Positions 11,495 through 21,659 are shown, counted from the stretch's first letter. The stretch: 64,000 bases of DNA from Brachypterus glaber (GCA_958510825.1 OY294048.1:11859589-11923588), one strand, 5' to 3'. Translations and numbers: made by a program. The notes: generated from the letters alone by a model not told the origin.

Positions 11495-12409
11495 ATTTTT
11501 TGGTCTAAAAAATTACATATTGATCTTACTAACCTACAAGTAGACAACGTTAAACCTACGAAGGAAGTTTGCCTTGAAGATACAAATAGTCAAACTAGGA
11601 ATGAAATATTTGGAGATCTTTCCAACATACAAAATAAGTTAGATATAAACATTAATAAAAATAATGTTTTGCCACCTAATCAAGGGAATATGACATCTAA
11701 AACCCCTGAAAAAGAGAACATTCCATCAAATATCCCAACGCCCTTCAAAACGGCGTTATTTTGGCCTGAAGGAATAGATAAAAAAAAAGTACCATTGCGA
11801 AAAGTTATGGCAAAAATAACACCGACAGTTGCGATAAGTGATCGTTACATGGAATATCAAAGAAGAGGAAAAGAAGAAAAAAAAAAGAAGCTGGACGAAA
11901 AAAATGAAAAGGCAGCAAAAAGAAAAGCTGCAGCACAAAAAAAAATTGTAAATAAAAAAAAGAAAACTATTGAATCTACAGAAGTACATACCCAGAAAAT
12001 GCGTAGAGACGAAAGTAGTGACGACAGTTATAGTGATGACGAAAATAGTAACGAAAATAGTGACCAAAATAGTGACCAAAATAGTGACGAAAGTAATATT
12101 GAGGCTGCGGATAAAGATAATGAAGACCCTAAATACAAGCCTAGTGATTATGTAATACTAAATTATGAAGGCGAAATGTTCCCAGGCATTATAGTAGAGG
12201 AGTCAAACGAAGGGTATAATATAAAGCCAATGGCAATGGCGGGACCACACTGGAAGTGGCCCAAAAAAGATGATTTTTTAATATATACTACCATTGACAT
12301 CATTTCCAAAATTAATACTCCAGAACTTATGAACAAACGTGGCCAGTTTGATGTTCCAGAAATAAAAGCTATCAAAAGATCCCAGGGTAATATAATATTT
12401 CCAAAATAA
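11495..12409 (+). CDS. Lysine-rich protein, 5-prime incomplete, possible transposase C-terminus
   Basis: Open frame of about 304 codons ending at TAA 12407-12409. The first in-frame ATG is at 11690 (239 residues), but the frame is already open from 11495, so the true start may be upstream or in another exon. Order: Thr/Pro/Asn-rich leader with PFKTALFWPE; a highly basic Lys/Glu stretch (about 11860-11970) likely to form a coiled coil or nuclear signal; an acidic Ser/Asp/Asn run with repeated NSDQ; then a compact end with YVILNYEGEMFPGI, WKWPKKDD and RGQFDVPEI. From memory this ending resembles the C-terminal tail of pogo/Tigger or jerky-like transposases in insects; I cannot confirm it. The DDE catalytic part is not found upstream. 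Opposite strand to ADAMTS, inside its intron. Could also be the last exon of a nested host gene. Confidence 0.5.
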   Translation: MFWSKKLHIDLTNLQVDNVKPTKEVCLEDTNSQTRNEIFGDLSNIQNKLDININKNNVLPPNQGNMTSKTPEKENIPSNIPTPFKTALFWPEGIDKKKVPLRKVMAKITPTVAISDRYMEYQRRGKEEKKKKLDEKNEKAAKRKAAAQKKIVNKKKKTIESTEVHTQKMRRDESSDDSYSDDENSNENSDQNSDQNSDESNIEAADKDNEDPKYKPSDYVILNYEGEMFPGIIVEESNEGYNIKPMAMAGPHWKWPKKDDFLIYTTIDIISKINTPELMNKRGQFDVPEIKAIKRSQGNIIFPK

Positions 12410-13214
12410 GTATTAATATTATTGTTGTAAGGGTTGACATTTTCTGTGGCAATTAAATGTTCCTAAAAAGTATTATTAACTTAGTCTTGCCTAGTCAGTT
12501 TCCAAAAATTATGTTTTCAACAACATATTTAGTTGTTTTAAAATTAAATATTAAACTTACAATTAACTAACAAAATAATTGTTTTATTTTTAATACCTAA
12601 ACTTATAATGGTCGTAAATAAATTCAAAAAAGTCGATATTAGAGTCTAAAATCGTAAATATGGACACCAAGAGTCGTAATTAGTTTTTTAAGGTAATTTT
12701 TGGTCAGAATTTGGGTCATTTTGTTTTTTCGTGTTTTTTTCATTATTTTGAAAAAAATATCCATATAAAAAGATATTTTAAAAAAAATGGTTGTTTTTTT
12801 TTCGTTAAAAATACATTGTATTTGGTAATAAAATTTTAAAAACAAATCTAGGCCTTATAGAATCCTTATTTTTTTAGTTTAAAGTTGAATGACCTCTTAA
12901 GGGGTCGGTCAACGGTACGTTTACGTTATTAAAAGTCTAATTTATGTAGTGTACATTTTCTTTGGAAAAGGTACAGATCTCGAAAAGTTGTAAAAGTAGC
13001 ACTCAGCTGTATTAAGATATAAGACGGTTTAGACTTAAAGGGAAGGTTTGCAATGTATTTCTATATAAATTATGTAATTGGGGCCAACAAGAATCGTTGT
13101 AATCTTTAGTCCTGGGAAATAGGTAATCTGCATTATATACGATAGTCTATAAATGAAAAATACATATTCTATGATCCTTGATTTTGTTGTTAATAATTTG
13201 GACTAAAGGGTATA

Positions 13215-14374
13215 TACAGGGTGTTCCGTGAGGAAAGGGAAATATTTTAAGGGTGTGTTCTAGAGGTCAAAATAAGAAAAAAAGTTCCCATAAACATATG
13301 TCCAAAAACGACTCGTAAGGGAGCTACGCCCCTTCAAAGGGGTATCAAAATTTCGATTTTTTATTATTAACTTAGGAACCCTTTGTATTATAGCATCGAG
13401 TTTTAGCAAATTATCTATGCTTTATAAGGCCTATCAGCCAATGGCATTTGCATGTAGTTAATTTAACCAGGGGCGTTCGTAATGGGGGGTCTTATCACTT
13501 TTTTGCCCTCAAACTTTTTTCTGCTTCTTTTTTGTGGGTTTATTTTTAGAACAGTATTACTAAAATAAAAACACATTAAAAAGGTACTCTTGTTGTAATA
13601 CCATAGGATTAACCGTTTTCGAGAAAAATAAGATTAAAGGCAAAATTGCACCTTTCGAAAACCAAAAAAAAACACTCAAATGTTAAAAACCAAAATTTCA
13701 AGGGCGTGGGGTTACTGTACACCAAAAAGTAAGAAAAAAGTTTTTATGTAGGTACGTAACTCCAAAAATCAATGATAAGGGAGACCATAACTCCAAAATT
13801 TTTAAAGGGTCATGTTACCTTTAAAAGCGATTTTTGAATATACACGTATAAAACTGTTTTCTTAGCTTTCAATGTAGAATTACCCTGCATTATTGAAATT
13901 TAGGTTTTTAACATTTGTGTTTAATTTTTGGTTCTATAAACGTGTAATTTTGCCTTTAATTGTATTTTTCTCGAAAACGGTTAATGCTATGGTATTGCAA
14001 CAAGAATACCTTTTTAATGTGTTTTTACCTTAGTAATACTATTCTAAAAATAAACGCTCAAAAAAGTTAAGCAGAAAAAAGTTTAGGGCAAAAAAGTGAT
14101 AAGACCCCCCATTACGAACGCCCCTGGTTAACTACATGCAAATATCATTGGCCGATAGGTCTTATAAAGCATAGATCACACGCTAAATCTAGATGGTATT
14201 ACACAAAGGGTTCCTAAGTTATGAATAAAAAATCAAAATTTTTGGTACCCCTTTGAAAGTGCATAGCTCTCTTACGAGTGTTATTGGACATATATTTATG
14301 GGAACCTTTTTTCCTATTTTGACCTCTAGAACACATCCTTTAAATATTTCCCTTTCCTCACAGAACACCCTGTA
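13215..14374. mobile_element. Fold-back element with long TIRs (TACAGGGTGTTCC family)
   Basis: The left end TACAGGGTGTTCCGTGAGG and the right end are long inverted repeats that stay similar through most of each half. Matching pairs include GGGGCGTTCGTAATGGGG with its complement near 14108, and TTTTGCCCTCAAACTTTTTT with its complement near 14080. TA flanks both ends. Homologous interior blocks occur at 8950-9470, 15147-15629, 56040-56470 and 59941-60675. No coding region. Confidence 0.65.
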
Positions 14375-15146
14375 TTTATAAGAGAAAATATATGCAAACA
14401 TATTATTATTGTTTATAGTAATAACTAAATATAGATATGTGTATTGAAGTACTGTAAAAAAAGATTAATATAAAAACATCCTGCAGTTTATAAATCAAAA
14501 GTAATGTTAATTGTTGATTAGCAAAGTACATAATTATATTATGAAACATTTTACAAGATTTTCTAATATTTGTTAAAAACAACGTAGTGTCAAAATGAAA
14601 AAAATAATGTAAAAATATCTTAGTTTACTAAGTAGTTTTACTATACTGTCGTACTAAACTAGAAAGCACTAAGTCCATTTGTCAATAGCAGTGTTTTCAA
14701 AATATTACATCACACGGCGCGTCCAAAACATGTTTTTTTTTTTAATTTTCAACTCCATCCAAAATTGATATCAGTTATTGTTAAGGGATCGAATACGTGT
14801 AAAAGAAACTAAAAATTAAAAAAATCGATAGAAGAAATTTTGAGTAATACCGAAAAACGATATTTTGTAGGTGCACCTAACATGTTCATTATTCTTTTGC
14901 ATTGAAAACCTATTAAAATATCCTTGTATAGCATATCAGTGAAAAACTATTGAAATAATCTTTTTTTTTTATATATGATATAGAAATAAATAGTAAAGCG
15001 AGTTGCATACTTTAAGGGTTTATATTTTTTTTATAACAGCTCTATTAAGCTCACTTACATTTGTGGGCATTTGTGAATAAAAACTTTATGTTATAGTTTC
15101 TGATATAGAATCACCATGCAGCATTAAATTTTTTATTGTCGCATTT

Positions 15147-15629
15147 TTTAGTTTATATTTTTGATACTCAGAACGTGAAAGATGTTTAAATTGCAATTTT
15201 CTCGAAATCCGTTGGCCCTACGATGTTACATAAATAGTATATTTTTATGTATTTTTAAGCAAGGAAACATATTTTAATGAAAAAATGTCAAAAAATATAA
15301 AAACAAAAACTTTGGGGCAAAAAGAGAAAAAGCACCCCAATTTTGCACGCCTCTGGTTAAAGTTATCAAATCAAAATTACATAAGATGTTTGTTCATGCC
15401 CTTACTAATAAAGACAAACATTTTATGTAATTTTAATTTGGTAACTTTAACCAGAGGAGTGCAAAATGGGGGGGCTTTGCCTCTTTTTTGCTCAAACTTT
15501 TTTATTTTTAGCCTTTTTGACATTTTTTCAATAAAATATGTTTCCTTACTTAAAAATACATAAAAAAAGTTATCATTTATCTAACACCGTAGGGCAAACA
15601 GTTCTGAGTATCAAAAATATGAACTAAAT
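15147..15629. repeat. Large palindrome of the same fold-back family
   Basis: Arms of about 230 bp meet near 15400. Outer ends are TTTAGTTTATATTTTTGAT and its complement, and ACCAGAGGAGTGCAAAATGG pairs with CCAATTTTGCACGCCTCTGG. A second copy of this block, with one arm shortened, is at about 56040-56460. Confidence 0.65.
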
Positions 15630-15691
15630 AGTAACCTGCAGCTACCCTGATTAATAACAATATTATTAATCGGGGTAGCTGCAAGTTACTG
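15630..15691. repeat. Short hairpin
   Basis: AGTAACCTGCAGCTACCC and GGGGTAGCTGCAAGTTACT pair across an AT-rich centre. It directly abuts the right end of the larger palindrome. Confidence 0.7.
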
Positions 15692-18299
15692 TTTTGATGC
15701 CCCCAAGGGCATAACCCAATTTAGCAATTTTTTGAGACAACAGAATTCCTGTGATTTACTTTTATTCTTCACAGATTTATAACTTGAAACTTGTGGTAAG
15801 CTCTCATAATGGATTACCAAGTAAATTTGAAAATATAATTATAGAAAAAGGTTTTTATTAATTAAAACAATTCTCCAGTGAATTTAAAGTTGGAAAATTA
15901 AAAACATGTATTTTTCTACCAAAACATTTCAAATACAAAACTTTTACCTAAAATTAATTAAAAATTATTATTTAAAATAAAAACAAAAATAAAAATAATA
16001 AAATAAAAATAATTTGTAAAAGTTTGGATTTTAAATCAACTATGGAATAGACATATAATTTTTTTATTATTTATTCGGTTATTCAGCTACACTGAAGTCA
16101 ATAGTTTAAATAAATTTTTTGATTAAATTTGTTTAGGAACGTTTAAGTAATAATAAAATACGTCACTTCTAGATAAAGGAAAAATGTTACTTTTGTGATA
16201 TAGTCCAGTCAAATAACAACTGTACCGTAATTAATACGTTCACTGCCAACGGCTAGTTTTGACAGCGGAGCAATGGGTATGGGCAAGGGAAAAATAGAAA
16301 GAATTGATTAATGTTGTTAGGGGCGCCAGTTACTTTAGCTTTTACTCCTTTAGGTAAGTAACAACCTAGTGTAAATACTTAAGCTTTTCAGTTTGAGAAA
16401 ATATAACTCTTAAATAAAATAAGATAATTCATTTGAGAAATTTATTATAAATAAACTTAATGAAAGCACATCAAGTAATGTATTAATATATCCAAAAAAA
16501 TATGTGTAATTATATTAAGATATAATTAAAGAAATCTTAATAAAAATTACTAAATTCAGAAATCATTCGACTTAAATGTATAAAGAAAACATGAAGTTCA
16601 GCAAGCACCAAGAAATGTATGTAAACAGCAATCATTTCTTGCAGTATATAAAAGTCATGCTTAAATTAGAAATCATTTAATCAAAAGTATGATATTTAAT
16701 AATTAATAAATGAGATTAAATGTTTTAAAAAAATAAGTACCTAAAAATGAACAAAAGCCAGAAGGGCATATAGTATTAAACAATACTATATCAGATCTGA
16801 TAAAGTTTACAGTTATAAGAATATTGAAATAAAAGAATTTAAAAATATGAAATATTGCTTTCAAAAGTTTTCAGAATGAGTACTTAGCTGGTTTCTGCAA
16901 AATCCATGAGGTATGAATTCCATCGTCTCCATCTGTACAAGTCTCCCCTATGCTGATGAATTCATTTCTCGAATGAAAGAAAAAAAATATAGGCTGTCCC
17001 ATCTACTTTGGAAAAATCATCTTCCAGGATAAAATGTATTATTGAAAATGTTGTCCGGGATAAAATATACTTTTGAAAATTATGTCCAATATAAAATTGT
17101 CTGCTAGACAGTCATATAGAATTTATCTATGCCGAAAATTACAGAACCATGTTCCAACAGAACATCACTCCATGCGGAGAACTTGTATATCAAATATACC
17201 AAAATAAACTTCAACTTAAATTAATGTAATTCCATATTAATGGTATAGAAATGGTAATTAATTAATTAATTAATGGTCTAGTAATGTAGTAATAATGGTG
17301 GTGTCATACTAAGTCTTCGATGTCCATCGAAACGTTATAAATGCGTTATTGTAGAAAATAACAGTTACAATATCTTCCGCATTGTTTAAATATTCATTTT
17401 CACTAACTTTAAATAAAAATACATGAAGGATTACTTCGATGATTACAGAAAATAAACACTCGTCAAAATGACACCACCATTGTACAGAGTTGCTTCAAGA
17501 AGAGCGAAAATCGACCTTATTCACTAGTATGAACCCTTCAGGTAAATAAAATCCTATTTCTGAACTATTAGCGACATCTATGCAAGTCATTATCAACTAC
17601 AGTTTTACCGTATAGGATTCCTAATAAAGGTAGCGCAAACGACAAAACAAAAAGAATATTTCCTAATAAATCCGTATTAGTGATATCTAACCTCAAAATA
17701 TTACTCTAAGAAACAAATATAAACAATACTTATTGTTTATCAGCAAAACTAATAAAAATACGAACAGAATACTAAGTGTCCTGTGAACTAAGTATAAACA
17801 AAATACTGAATCTAAGTGAGCAGTTCCAGCAAACTATTTTCAACAAATTCTAGATTATCCCGAAGGAATAAGCATACTAAACTTTCCAGGAGAGACAAGC
17901 TACAGACGAAAGCCAGTGAAATCCAACCCTCAATAGACTCTGAAACATATAAAAACCAGGTAAGTCCATAGACAAATGTATTATAGAGAAATAAGTCATA
18001 TGATTCTTTATTATTAAAAATCATATTCTAATTATGTTTTCTTTATGTTATTTTCAGGTAGAACTATGGAATAGAGACTTATATGGTTAGAATTCAGTTC
18101 CTGCTACAAAATAGTCCCAGATACAAAATAGTTCTGTACGTACGTAACTATTTATATACAAAATAAACATAAATTATAACGTAAGTAAACGAATAGTTTA
18201 ATTAACCCTTGCTATATTACAAAGTGACGATTTATATCGTTACACAACTGTAAATTGCAATAAATTTACACGCGCTGATATTTAATAGGGTAGTGGATG

Positions 18300-19027
18300 G
18301 TAACAGGACACTCCTCTTAGTTTTTCACCTGGTGGGTTGCGTAAGGTTTGTCCGCTATCTTGAATTTTAGGGGTGAGTTACTTAATATGCATCTTAAGAT
18401 AAAAATGCATATAACCAATTTTGTTAAGGAGGAAATTTCCAACAATTTTTGTTGAGATAATTTTTTTCAATATATTAATAACGATTGAGTTAATTCAAAA
18501 ATAGCCATGTTGGAGGTAAAATCGTTTTTTTTCCATTTTTCATCCAAGTTATTCGATTGGACGATAAAAGTAGTTATGAGCAAACTTGTAGTTCTTTAAA
18601 TTCTTTATAAGTTTCATACATTTTAATTTTTCTAGGTACTTTGGTAAGGTTAAAGAGGGCGCAACTTGACTTCCAGCGCCCACTGTAACCGTAACAAAAT
18701 ACTTATGAAAATGCCTAATATATAAAACTTATAGAGAATTTTAGGAGCTACAAGTTTGCTTATAACCAATTTTATGATTCGTTAAATAATTTGGCTGAAA
18801 AATCGAAAAAAAAAATTTATCTCCAAAATAACTATTTGAATATTTATAACTCGATTGTTATTAATATATTAAAAAAATTATTTCAACAAAAATTGTTGGA
18901 AATTTCTTCCTTAATAACATTGGATATATGCATATGCAAAAGTCCAAACCGCACTCACCCCTAAAATTCAATATAGCGGTCATCCCTTAAGCAAATCATC
19001 GGTGAAAAACTAACAGGAGTGTTCTAC
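18300..19027. mobile_element. Fold-back element
   Basis: Arms are complementary almost to the centre near 18665. Ends read GTAACAGGACACTCCTCTTA and, at the right, CTAACAGGAGTGTTCTAC. Inner pairs include TTCCAACAATTTTTGTTG with its complement at about 18880-18900, and GAGCAAACTTGTAG with its complement near 18755. No ORF. It ends about 240 bp beyond the donor side of the zinc-site exon. Confidence 0.65.
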
Positions 19028-19269
19028 AATAAATTAATAAAATGCTCTCAAAAAACTAGACCCTGAATTTTAATTGGACTTTTCAATCAGAAAACTGACT
19101 TAAAATAATTTCAAAATTCAGGGATTCTAGCAAAAGAGCTGTAAAAGTTACAAAACTAAGTAATTTTACTATCTTGCCTAGTTTTAACAAAAATTAATTT
19201 AAAGCTTTAAACTTCTACCAATAAATTGAAATAAAATCGAGAAAGGAAAGAAAGAGTATACTAACGTAC

Positions 19270-19419
19270 ACATGACCCATTTCATGAGCGACTACCACCC
19301 CCAGGTTGAGTCCGGCATCTTCGTTGATGGCACAGGGTTCGTTGGAAGTGCAGGCACTTGCCACGTAGGCCAGCCCCATGAGGCCGCAGTTTGACAAATT
19401 GTCGGAACATATATCGTAC
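19270..19419 (-). CDS. AdamTS: ADAMTS metalloprotease, zinc-binding exon
   Basis: The acceptor TTATTAG (AG at 19421-19420) precedes a G that completes the arginine split from exon 26598-26384, giving LLTRYDIC. The exon reads NCGLMGLAYVASAC, then CAINEDAGLNLGVVVAHEMG and ends HV at a GTACGT donor in phase 2. HEMGH supplies two zinc-ligand histidines and the catalytic glutamate of the reprolysin (M12B) fold; the third histidine comes from exon 8744-8598. Length 150 nt, with phases 1 in and 2 out agreeing with both neighbours. The intron just upstream holds the hammerhead array; its nearest ribozyme starts about 175 nt from this acceptor. Confidence 0.96.
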
Positions 19420-19533
19420 CTAATAAAAATAGAAAAAAAGTGTAAGAACAGTGAATAAAATATCGATAATACACTGAAAAAAATAAATATGTAATTACCC
19501 AATAGTCTGCATGTAAATGTGATTCAATGAAAA

Positions 19534-19548
19534 TACATGTAAAATTAA
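19534..19548. repeat. Target-site duplication, left copy
   Basis: TACATGTAAAATTAA, repeated exactly at 21038-21052 on the other side of the hammerhead array. The unoccupied form is seen at 21186-21200 inside a neighbouring tandem unit. Confidence 0.7.
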
Positions 19549-19594
19549 TTTATTATTCCATCAATCTATTTTCTAATCATCGTACAAAGTGATA

Positions 19595-19639
19595 TTGGTA
19601 GACTGACAGTTTCGGGCTGCTGGCCCTCTTCAGTACCAA
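19595..19639 (-). ncRNA. Type I hammerhead ribozyme, copy 1
   Basis: Read on the minus strand: stem I strand TTGGTA, core CTGAAGA, stem II GGGC / GCCC with a 5-nt loop, GAA, short stem III AC / GT with a 5-nt loop, cleavage base C (site GTC), and stem I return TACCAA. Every invariant core base is present and stem I is a perfect 6-bp helix. Predicted cleavage falls between plus-strand bases 19601 and 19600. Same sense as the ADAMTS pre-mRNA. Confidence 0.85.
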
Positions 19640-19947
19640 GAGTCAACTCTGCACGCTGATTAAGAAAACGTTTTTAGACTTTACTCGCAAAAGGAATATA
19701 GCCATTAGATTGATGTAGACTTGTGCGCCATCTATTTCTATATGTAGACAACTATCATACCTCTCCTAATCTGGAGACTTTGAATGGTAGCAAGTTGAAG
19801 ACTTGTGTGTCTCAAGCACATAGTACCACTAACGGGTGGTTAGACGTAAAATTAGTAAGGACAGAAATTTTTAATTTTAAACAAAATTATAAAAATTTTA
19901 ATTTATTATTCCATCAATCTATTTTCTAATCATCGTACAAAGTGATA

Positions 19948-19992
19948 TTGGTAGACTGACAGTTTCGGGCTGCTGGCCCTCTTCAGTATCAA
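19948..19992 (-). ncRNA. Type I hammerhead ribozyme, copy 2 (stem I mismatch)
   Basis: Same layout as copy 1, but the 5-prime stem I strand is TTGATA, giving one A-C mismatch with TACCAA. The catalytic core, stem II, stem III and GTC site are intact, so activity may be reduced rather than lost. Predicted cleavage between 19954 and 19953. Confidence 0.8.
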
Positions 19993-20298
19993 GAGTCAAC
20001 TCTGCACGCTGATTAAGAAAACGTTTTTAGACTTTACTCGCAAAAGGAATATAGCCATTAGATTGATGTAGACTTGTGCGCCATCTATTTCTAGATGTAG
20101 ACAACTATCATACCTCTCCTAATCTGGAAACTTTGAATGGTAGCAAGTTGAAGACTTGTGTGTCTCAAGCACATAGTACCACTAACGGGTGGTTAGACGT
20201 AAAATTAGTAAGGACAGAAATTTTTAATTTTAAACAAAATTATAAAAATTTTAATTTATTATTCCATCAATCTTTTCTAATCATCGTACAAAGTGATA

Positions 20299-20343
20299 TT
20301 GGTAGACTGACAGTTTCGGGCTGCTGGCCCTCTTCAGTACCAA
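20299..20343 (-). ncRNA. Type I hammerhead ribozyme, copy 3
   Basis: Identical in motif to copy 1, with perfect stem I and GTC site. The rest of this monomer has a roughly 152-bp deletion. Predicted cleavage between 20305 and 20304. Confidence 0.85.
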
Positions 20344-20499
20344 GAGTCAACTCTGCACGCTGATTAAGCACATAGTACCACTAACGGGTGGTTAGACGTA
20401 AAATTAGTAAGGACAGAAATTTTTAATTTTAAACAAAATTATAAAAATTTTAATTTATTATTCCATCAATCTATTTTCTAATCATCGTACAAAGTGATA

Positions 20500-20544
20500 T
20501 TGGTAGACTGGCAGTTTCGGGCTGCTGGCCCTCTTCAGTACCAA
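20500..20544 (-). ncRNA. Type I hammerhead ribozyme, copy 4
   Basis: Intact core and stems. One base differs in the stem III loop (TGCCA instead of TGTCA), a position free to vary. Predicted cleavage between 20506 and 20505. Confidence 0.85.
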
Positions 20545-20902
20545 GAGTCAACTCTGCACGCTGATTAAGAAAACGTTTTTAGACTTTACTCGCAAAAGGA
20601 ATATAGCCATTAGATTGATGTAGACTTGTGCTCCATCTATTTCTAGATGTAGACAACTATCATACCTCTCCTAATCTGGAGACTTTGAATGGTAGCAAGT
20701 TGAAGACTTGTGTGTCTCAAGCACATAGTACCACTAACGGGTGGTTAGACGTAAAATTAGTAAGGACAGAAATTAGGAGAGGTATGATAGTTGTCTACAT
20801 CTAGAAATAGATGGCGCACAAGTCTACATCAATCTAATGGCTATATTCCTTTTGCGAGTAAAGTCTAAAAACGTTTTCTTAATCAGCGTGCAGAGTTGAC
20901 TC

Positions 20903-20947
20903 TTGGTACTGAAGAGGGCCAGCAGCCCGAAACTGTCAGTCTACCAA
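20903..20947 (+). ncRNA. Type I hammerhead ribozyme, inverted copy 5
   Basis: Plus-strand copy in the inverted unit: TTGGTA, CTGAAGA, GGGC / GCCC, GAA, AC / GT, C, TACCAA, all intact. Cleavage predicted between 20941 and 20942. Antisense to ADAMTS, and complementary to copy 4, with which it could form a long duplex. Confidence 0.83.
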
Positions 20948-21037
20948 TATCACTTTGTACGATGATTAGAAAATAGATTGATGGAATAATAAATTAAAAT
21001 TTTTATAATTTTGTTTAAAATTAAAAATTTCTGTCCT

Positions 21038-21052
21038 TACATGTAAAATTAA
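21038..21052. repeat. Target-site duplication, right copy
   Basis: TACATGTAAAATTAA, identical to 19534-19548. It is followed by CTAGA, as at the unoccupied site 21186-21200. Confidence 0.7.
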
Positions 21053-21305
21053 CTAGACTGCAAATAATTTTACAATTTTACAGTTTATTAAAATTTGCCT
21101 GCTGGCGACTAAAAAAAGGCTTTACCCCTGGCAGAAAAAAATTAATGATTAAAAAAAAATAATAAAAGGTCTCGGATTCAATAGATACATGTAAAATTAA
21201 CTAGATTTCGCAAATACTTTTTCACTTTTACAAGTTTTACAGTTTTGTAAGATTTACCGACTTGCGACTGAAAAATAACTTTACCCCTGCCAGAAAAATT
21301 TTGAT
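21041..21305. repeat. Two-copy tandem repeat of about 145 bp
   Basis: Units starting at 21041 and 21189 share ATGTAAAATTAACTAGA, a middle part with GCGACT and the segment CTTTACCCCTG followed by GCAGAAAAA, with moderate divergence. The hammerhead array interrupts the left-hand end of this repeat. Confidence 0.6.
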
Positions 21306-21616
21306 GACTCAAATGAAAAAAAGTCGATAGTGTCCCCAACGAAGACGGAAATACGGACGGACTGACAGACGGACTTTTTCAAAGTTTTTTATTTTATCAT
21401 TAAATACATTTGTATTTGTTCAAAGAATTTTTTGTCTGGGGCTTTTTTATTGGCGATTTTTGGAAACTACCGTATATGGTATATCATATTATGGTATGGG
21501 GTATATGCGTATTATACTATTCTAGCCCTTACAGTCAGAAAATTTTATTGTAGTTTTAATACCGAATGTTATTTGTAAATAAATATTTTTATTTATATCA
21601 CTTCATATATCTTGTC

Positions 21617-21659
21617 GACACAACACAACACAACACAACACAACACAACACAACACAAC
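21617..21659. repeat. (ACAAC)n microsatellite
   Basis: About eight CACAA units in a row. Confidence 0.9.

Larger units (their letters stand above)
8745..19269 (-). other. ADAMTS intron, about 10.5 kb
   Basis: Intron between the zinc-site exon and the Met-turn exon. It contains a TTAA-flanked element (8770-9918), a plus-strand lysine-rich ORF (11495-12409), a fold-back (13215-14374), a palindrome (15147-15691) and another fold-back (18300-19027). At 9930-11490, 12420-13200 and 15700-18290 I see only AT-rich sequence with short chance frames. Confidence 0.85.
19549..21037 (-). mobile_element. Hammerhead-ribozyme tandem array (Penelope/retrozyme-like insertion)
   Basis: Four direct copies of a unit of about 353 bp (ribozyme positions 19595, 19948, 20299 and 20500, spacings 353, 351 and 201) followed by one inverted, truncated copy (20772-21037). 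Copy 3 lacks about 152 bp between GCTGATTAAG and CACATAGTACC. Each copy has a complete type I hammerhead motif. The whole insertion is bordered by a 15-bp direct repeat. Known families with this mix of type I hammerhead, tandem LTR-like units, inverted truncated end and variable target duplication are Penelope-like elements and animal retrozymes. No reverse transcriptase or GIY-YIG frame is present, so mobilisation would need help from elsewhere. The high identity between copies suggests recent insertion or turnover. Confidence 0.8.

Noticed and set aside
16951..16985. CTGATGA followed by a small hairpin, another possible hammerhead core
   Set aside because: After the hairpin the GAA and a paired UH site with stem I are not present.
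17265..17345. ATCGAAACGTTATA, a possible hammerhead GAAAC segment
   Set aside because: No CTGANGA core or pairing stem I on either side.
19549..20544. Regularly spaced repeats considered as a CRISPR array
   Set aside because: Units are about 353 bp and fully homologous with no unique spacers; eukaryotic context.
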